Source: Muribaculaceae bacterium
GTDB lineage: Bacteria; Bacteroidota; Bacteroidia; Bacteroidales; Muribaculaceae
Direction: 5' to 3'
Assembly: GCA_022510505.1 (NCBI GenBank)
Contig: JAFLTL010000015.1
Coordinates: forward strand, 1-52,684
DNA length: 52,684 nt
Position 1 is the first letter of the stretch, and each line of letters opens with the position of its first letter. The translations under genes were made by a program, and so were the position numbers. This document shows, one piece after another, positions 49,323-52,684 of this stretch. Below the pieces are notes generated by a model. The model saw nothing but the letters and a program-made list of their open reading frames with translations. It had not been told where the DNA came from and did not search any database.

Positions 49323-50276
49323 TTAGTTCAATTCATTCAGAGCGGCACGTGCATTTAATTCAGCAGTGAAATATTTGCATATTCTCTCATGTTTGAGCAT
49401 CATATATATCATCACAATGTTCAGCACTACTATTTCAAAGGCGAAGTAAAGCCAAGGCATCCGGGCAAACAATGCCACGAAAAGTGCTATTGACCTCCAA
49501 TTGAATGTCAGTATATTTGTGTATTTCATCAATGGCAGACTTTTCTCCCGGAATTGGGTCCTCAGCCATTGTGGTATATATCCGTCGGGCCAATAATGCC
49601 TCATTGTCTTCCGGAACCGTTGCATGTCGGGGGTCGTAGCCTCCTGCTGAATTGTATAGCCAATATAGAATATTAAAATCAGGCGTTTCCAAAATTTACG
49701 GTGAGGAACTTTTGCAAGCTGTCGTTTCAATTCATAGGAGGTCTCCAATTCGCTGTCATCTTTGCCTTTCAAGAAATAAAGATGGAACTGACGGTACAGA
49801 TCGGCAACAGCAGCCTGCTTGACGTGGGAGATTCCGGCAACTGCAGCAATCACCCATATTGCCCATGGATGCTCCATAAAGAAATGAGACGTGCGAGGCT
49901 CCCTCAGACAAATAGCTACATAAATGGCTATAAACCATAAATCGCCGGCCATACCGTCAAGGATTCGGCCTATTCGCGAAAACTGGCCCGTCAAACGTGC
50001 CAATTGCCCGTCGGCACTGTCGAAAGAATTCGCCCATATCAACAACACCATCCCTATGATGTTCATCCACAAAGGGTCGAAATAGAACATCACACCCGCT
50101 CCAATTCCCAGGAATATCGAGGCTATCGTGATGGCGTTGGGATGGATGCCAAGGCTGCGTGCAATTATCGCCCAAACATATCCTATGGGCCTATAGAACA
50201 TCAAATCTATTGTTTCCTCGGTGTCCGATGATTTGAGTGTGCTTCGGTAACTTTCTCTTAATTTCTTAAGATTCAT
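49323..50276 (-). CDS. CDP-alcohol phosphatidyltransferase, probable inositol-lipid synthase
   Basis: The 317-residue membrane protein has the CDP-alcohol motif from D86 to D112: D86, D89, G90, A93, R94, G103 and D107 are in place. The fourth aspartate, expected at residue 111, is G there, with D112 one residue later. Several hydrophobic helices follow, and there is an extra hydrophilic part (about 155-190). In B. thetaiotaomicron a related cluster is reported to make phosphatidylinositol phosphate from CDP-diacylglycerol. Here the neighbours are ino1, an acyltransferase and a nucleotidyltransferase. The role as inositol-lipid synthase is inferred. Confidence 0.85.
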   Translation of the reverse strand: MNLKKLRESYRSTLKSSDTEETIDLMFYRPIGYVWAIIARSLGIHPNAITIASIFLGIGAGVMFYFDPLWMNIIGMVLLIWANSFDSADGQLARLTGQFSRIGRILDGMAGDLWFIAIYVAICLREPRTSHFFMEHPWAIWVIAAVAGISHVKQAAVADLYRQFHLYFLKGKDDSELETSYELKRQLAKVPHRKFWKRLILIFYIGYTIQQEATTPDMQRFRKTMRHYWPDGYIPQWLRTQFREKSLPLMKYTNILTFNWRSIALFVALFARMPWLYFAFEIVVLNIVMIYMMLKHERICKYFTAELNARAALNELN

Positions 50277-50298
50277 CTATTATATCGTTATTTTTTAA

Positions 50299-50850
50299 TT
50301 AATCGTTTTCAGCCACACAATCCTTAGACTTTCCACGACGGAAGACAAAGTCGAAGAATCCTATGGCATGTCGGTCGAAACTTGTTTGACGATAAACGAA
50401 ATTTCGCTGCAACACGAAATTCCATCCCAACGATACAGCCAATGCTGTGAACAAACGTGCGGCAGTGAAGTAACCGTCGGGGCGGAAACCTAGCATCTCA
50501 AGCCAATGCCAGCGAGAGAGCACCCAATAGACACCTTCGGTGCCAAAGGAATTGAGCAAAAGACTTCCCACCCACACCATCGCATATTTTATAATGACAG
50601 CCTTCCAAGGACAGTCCTGGGCATGGAATGTGAAACGGTAGTTAAGGATACAATTCACAATACCACCCATGATGGCTCCGATTGCGGCCGACCAAAACGG
50701 CTGTATGCCCAGCCAGGCAAACATGGCGAAGCTCACACCGAAGTCGACCCACCCCGATGTTTGATTCGTTACAGTGGAGCGCATAAAGGTAAACACCAGC
50801 GAATTGCTGCTCAAAACCTTATTGCCGAATTTCTTCACTTTCTCCTTCAT
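50299..50850 (-). CDS. GtrA-like small membrane protein
   Basis: The 183-residue protein has four hydrophobic helices and the GtrA-type pattern (SGWVDFGVSFAMF, NCILNYRFTF, NFVLQRNFVYR). GtrA proteins are thought to flip or help move undecaprenyl- or lipid-linked sugars. In this cluster it may move an inositol- or sugar-modified lipid. It starts in a 4-nt overlap with the ATP-grasp-like gene and ends 22 nt before the CDP-alcohol enzyme. Confidence 0.85.
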   Translation of the reverse strand: MKEKVKKFGNKVLSSNSLVFTFMRSTVTNQTSGWVDFGVSFAMFAWLGIQPFWSAAIGAIMGGIVNCILNYRFTFHAQDCPWKAVIIKYAMVWVGSLLLNSFGTEGVYWVLSRWHWLEMLGFRPDGYFTAARLFTALAVSLGWNFVLQRNFVYRQTSFDRHAIGFFDFVFRRGKSKDCVAEND

Positions 50851-51725
50851 AGCCTCACCTTTTTCTTTATTTCCGACAACACCATTCGGGCTATTGTCGA
50901 TGCAGCCGGTTTTCGGCAGGGAGCGAAACTTGGCCAGTCATTGACATCAATTAATTTCAGCGCACCGGTGGGCAACTGAATGCAATCACCACCATAGACT
51001 TTCAAGTCCAGTGTCTCAGCGGCACGGTCACATAGTTCCTTGAGCTCTTTTTCTCTAATCCACGCCGGCTTCTCGCCTCCCTCCACTTCATGGTCGTGAA
51101 CATAGGGCTGGTCATCCATCGGTAGGAACCATTGAAAGAAAGAGGTCCCCCTGACGCCATAGAATCGAATAATATCACCTTCCAGGTGCCTACAAATTAT
51201 GGCCCGCTTGATTCCTCTCATGAAATATTCCTGTAGGACCTCCTGGGCTTCTCCGGCATGTCTAACGAAGGTAACATCCTCCTTATGCTGAGAATGATGG
51301 TCGGCTTGCTTTATCCAGCATTTCTGATATTCGGCTTTTTTTAGTCTTTTGACAACCGATTCATCGGTGTCGACAGCAATAAAATCGGTAAAAGGAACAT
51401 TATGGGCCAACAGGATGTTTGCCATTCGTCCGCGGCGACAATTTTCAATACCGTAGCCCGAATTTATGACGAGCTCTCCGTTTGATTCCATTTTCTCCAA
51501 TAAATCGACGCAGCGCGGCGACCGGGCCATCGTTAGCCATGCATTGTACTGCCCCGGATAGGCATATCCCTCCGACACCAGACGGTCCTCACTGAACGTT
51601 TCGACACTACAGCCCCGTTTCCTCAACTGGTCACACACCTCATTGAGAATTGCAGCGTCGTTCCCTATGTGGTTCGGGGAATATTCGCGTGCACGGAAAA
51701 CTGCTGCTATTTTGAAATCGGCCAA
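50847..51725 (-). CDS. Probable ATP-grasp-like protein of unknown substrate
   Basis: The 292-residue protein is alpha/beta and ends with a block GALKLIDVNDWPSFAPCRKP that resembles the metal-binding strand (E/D-x-N) of ATP-grasp ligases; a middle block CWIKQADHHSQ could be the nucleotide-binding lysine. I see no membrane part. The start is TTG 51725, as no ATG is near and the -7 element at 51766-51773 fits. ATP-grasp enzymes join a carboxylate to an amine, so it may add an amino acid or similar group. The family is moderately sure, the function unknown. Confidence 0.6.
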   Translation of the reverse strand: MADFKIAAVFRAREYSPNHIGNDAAILNEVCDQLRKRGCSVETFSEDRLVSEGYAYPGQYNAWLTMARSPRCVDLLEKMESNGELVINSGYGIENCRRGRMANILLAHNVPFTDFIAVDTDESVVKRLKKAEYQKCWIKQADHHSQHKEDVTFVRHAGEAQEVLQEYFMRGIKRAIICRHLEGDIIRFYGVRGTSFFQWFLPMDDQPYVHDHEVEGGEKPAWIREKELKELCDRAAETLDLKVYGGDCIQLPTGALKLIDVNDWPSFAPCRKPAASTIARMVLSEIKKKVRL

Positions 51726-51765
51726 AAGACTTCGACTGGTTATAAAACAATTGCATAAAACTTCG

Positions 51766-51796
51766 CAAAATTACAGTTTTTTACCTAATTGGTCAA
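51766..51796 (-). promoter_or_regulatory. Promoter of the ATP-grasp/GtrA/CDP-alcohol/acyltransferase operon
   Basis: Minus-strand TTG (51796-51794), 20-nt spacer, TAATTTTG (51773-51766). It precedes the TTG start at 51725 by about 40 nt. Confidence 0.7.
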
Positions 51797-51822
51797 TACA
51801 CCTTTTTTGCATTGAAAAATAT

Positions 51823-51830
51823 TACCTTTG
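51823..51830 (+). promoter_or_regulatory. -7 promoter element for the nucleotidyltransferase gene
   Basis: TACCTTTG is a perfect match to the consensus, 26 nt before ATG 51857. No TTTG sits at the normal spacing; TTTG at 51806-51809 is only 13 nt upstream. It is divergent from the minus-strand lipid operon promoter. Confidence 0.6.
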
Positions 51831-51856
51831 CAAAAGAAATAATAACAAACTAAAAA

Positions 51857-52576
51857 ATGAACTACGTCATATTGGCGGGAGGTCTTGGCTCCCGATTGTC
51901 TAAAGAAGGCGAACCAATGCCAAAACCCTTGATTCAGCTAATGGGACAACCAATGATTGGACGTCTCGTCAAAGTTCTGAGCAAATTCAACGCTGAACAA
52001 ATCAATATTGCTGCCAACGCCCGCATGGCACAATTGCTCGATTACCTGGAACAGTTAAAGAGTGAGGGATACCCGGTAGAAATTAGGCCTATAATTACCG
52101 ACAATTCCTATTGCAGCTTAAAGGAAGCGGCGAGAGGACTGAAGGGAAAATTCATCGGTATGACATGTGACGCCATTTTCACAAACCGCGAGTTCGGTCG
52201 TTTCGTTGAAGAGTTCGAAGCACTACCCGAAGAAGTCGTTCTGATGGGACTCACTCGCTTCGTTGACGACGAGAGTCCGTTATATGCAAAAATCGACCCT
52301 GCAACCGAACAGGTCGTCGACTACCGCTACGGAGGAGAGCCTTTCCCCGAAGGAACAATTATTTCAGCCGGCATCTACGGACTGAACGAAATCGCGATGG
52401 ACACCATCATAAATGAGGACAAGCATCCCACTTCATTGAGCGATTTCCAACGCATTCTGGCGGCAGAAACCGACTTGCCTGTTCTCCCCTATGACTTCGA
52501 AAAGGCTTTCGACGTAGACCATGTTCAGGACAGATTAGCGGCCGAAGAATTTCTGAGAAAAGAAAACGGCGAATAA
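51857..52576 (+). CDS. NTP-transferase family nucleotidyltransferase, possible inositol-phosphate cytidylyltransferase
   Basis: The 239-residue protein has the nucleotidyltransferase start LAGGLGSRL (6-14), PKPLIQLMGQPMI, and the metal-binding aspartate in MTCDAIF. Members activate sugar-1-phosphates, or in some organisms inositol-1-phosphate, with CTP or another NTP. The gene is divergent from a cluster with ino1 and a CDP-alcohol enzyme, so inositol-1-phosphate is a reasonable substrate, giving CDP-inositol. Sugar-1-phosphate or a mannose-type substrate remains possible. The family is firm, the substrate is inferred. Confidence 0.8.
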   Translation: MNYVILAGGLGSRLSKEGEPMPKPLIQLMGQPMIGRLVKVLSKFNAEQINIAANARMAQLLDYLEQLKSEGYPVEIRPIITDNSYCSLKEAARGLKGKFIGMTCDAIFTNREFGRFVEEFEALPEEVVLMGLTRFVDDESPLYAKIDPATEQVVDYRYGGEPFPEGTIISAGIYGLNEIAMDTIINEDKHPTSLSDFQRILAAETDLPVLPYDFEKAFDVDHVQDRLAAEEFLRKENGE

Positions 52577-52578
52577 CA

Positions 52579-52610
52579 TTTGCTGGTTTAACAAGAAAAT
52601 CCTACCTTTG
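52579..52610 (+). promoter_or_regulatory. Promoter of tRNA-Pro
   Basis: TTTG (52579-52582), 20-nt spacer, TACCTTTG (52603-52610), a perfect match. The tRNA 5' end at 52630 is 20 nt downstream. Confidence 0.85.
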
Positions 52611-52629
52611 CACTGCTTTAAATAATCGG

Positions 52630-52684
52630 CGGGGTGTAGCACAGTTGGCAGCGCGCCACGTTCGGGACGTGGAGGTCGGAAGTT
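52630..52684 (+). tRNA. tRNA-Pro (anticodon CGG), 3' part outside the window
   Basis: The sequence starts CGGGGTGTAGCACAGTTGG with a normal D-arm. The anticodon stem CCACG/CGTGG encloses the loop TTCGGGA, so the anticodon is CGG, decoding CCG. The T-arm and 3' acceptor strand lie beyond the window end. Confidence 0.92.

Overview
The window is a 52.7 kb piece of a Bacteroidales chromosome. The evidence is the gene content (Bacteroidetes-type LptD, archaeal/eukaryotic-type ProS, TonB-dependent receptor, myo-inositol-phosphate synthase lipid cluster, SUF operon) and repeated promoters of the Bacteroidetes form TTTG-N19-21-TAnnTTTG. The family cannot be fixed from the sequence alone; a gut member such as Muribaculaceae is plausible. 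I see no insertion sequence, prophage, CRISPR array or plasmid feature. tRNA genes lie at both edges and are cut by the window ends.

Region by region. (1) 1-165: tRNA-Arg and tRNA-Cys on the minus strand. (2) 314-5158: a 1614-residue secreted enzyme that fuses a GH29 alpha-L-fucosidase, discoidin-like domains and a complete GH2 beta-galactosidase. (3) 5149-11344: housekeeping genes yceD-rpmF-fabH, then era, der, a HAD phosphatase, aroB and a small membrane protein. (4) 11341-12636, minus: a CyuA/UPF0597 iron-sulfur cysteine/serine-degrading enzyme. (5) 12699-29109: a co-directional run of twelve genes with gaps of 32 nt or less and three 4-nt overlaps. It starts with nadE and ends at a strong terminator. 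The eleven genes after nadE nearly all encode exported proteins: a degenerate endonuclease-I-like protein, a small lipoprotein, a CHASE2 membrane protein, a FecR-like protein, a beta-propeller with an OmpA-like tail, a TPR protein with an intact caspase domain, a DUF4384 protein, a small alpha-helical protein, a transglutaminase-like protein, a TonB-dependent receptor and a lipoprotein. This looks like a cell-envelope sensing/proteolysis system and is the main candidate for an undescribed system here. (6) 29296-34349: prfB, argB, asd and a cation/proton antiporter with Usp-like domains. (7) 34618-46794, minus: sufS-D-C-B, cvpA, lptD-like, dnaG, proS. (8) 46856-52576: an inositol-lipid cluster with ino1, an acyltransferase, a CDP-alcohol phosphatidyltransferase, a GtrA protein and an ATP-grasp-like protein on the minus strand, and a divergent sugar/inositol-phosphate nucleotidyltransferase. 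(9) 52630-end: tRNA-Pro.

How the genes work together. Region 3 couples ribosome assembly (yceD, L32, Era, Der) with fatty-acid initiation (FabH). In region 8, Ino1 makes inositol-1-phosphate, and the nucleotidyltransferase and CDP-alcohol phosphatidyltransferase could install it on a lipid. Whether this runs through CDP-diacylglycerol or CDP-inositol is open. In region 5, the combination of a periplasmic CHASE2 sensor, a propeller scaffold, a secreted caspase and a TonB receptor suggests envelope surveillance, but no function can be assigned from sequence alone.
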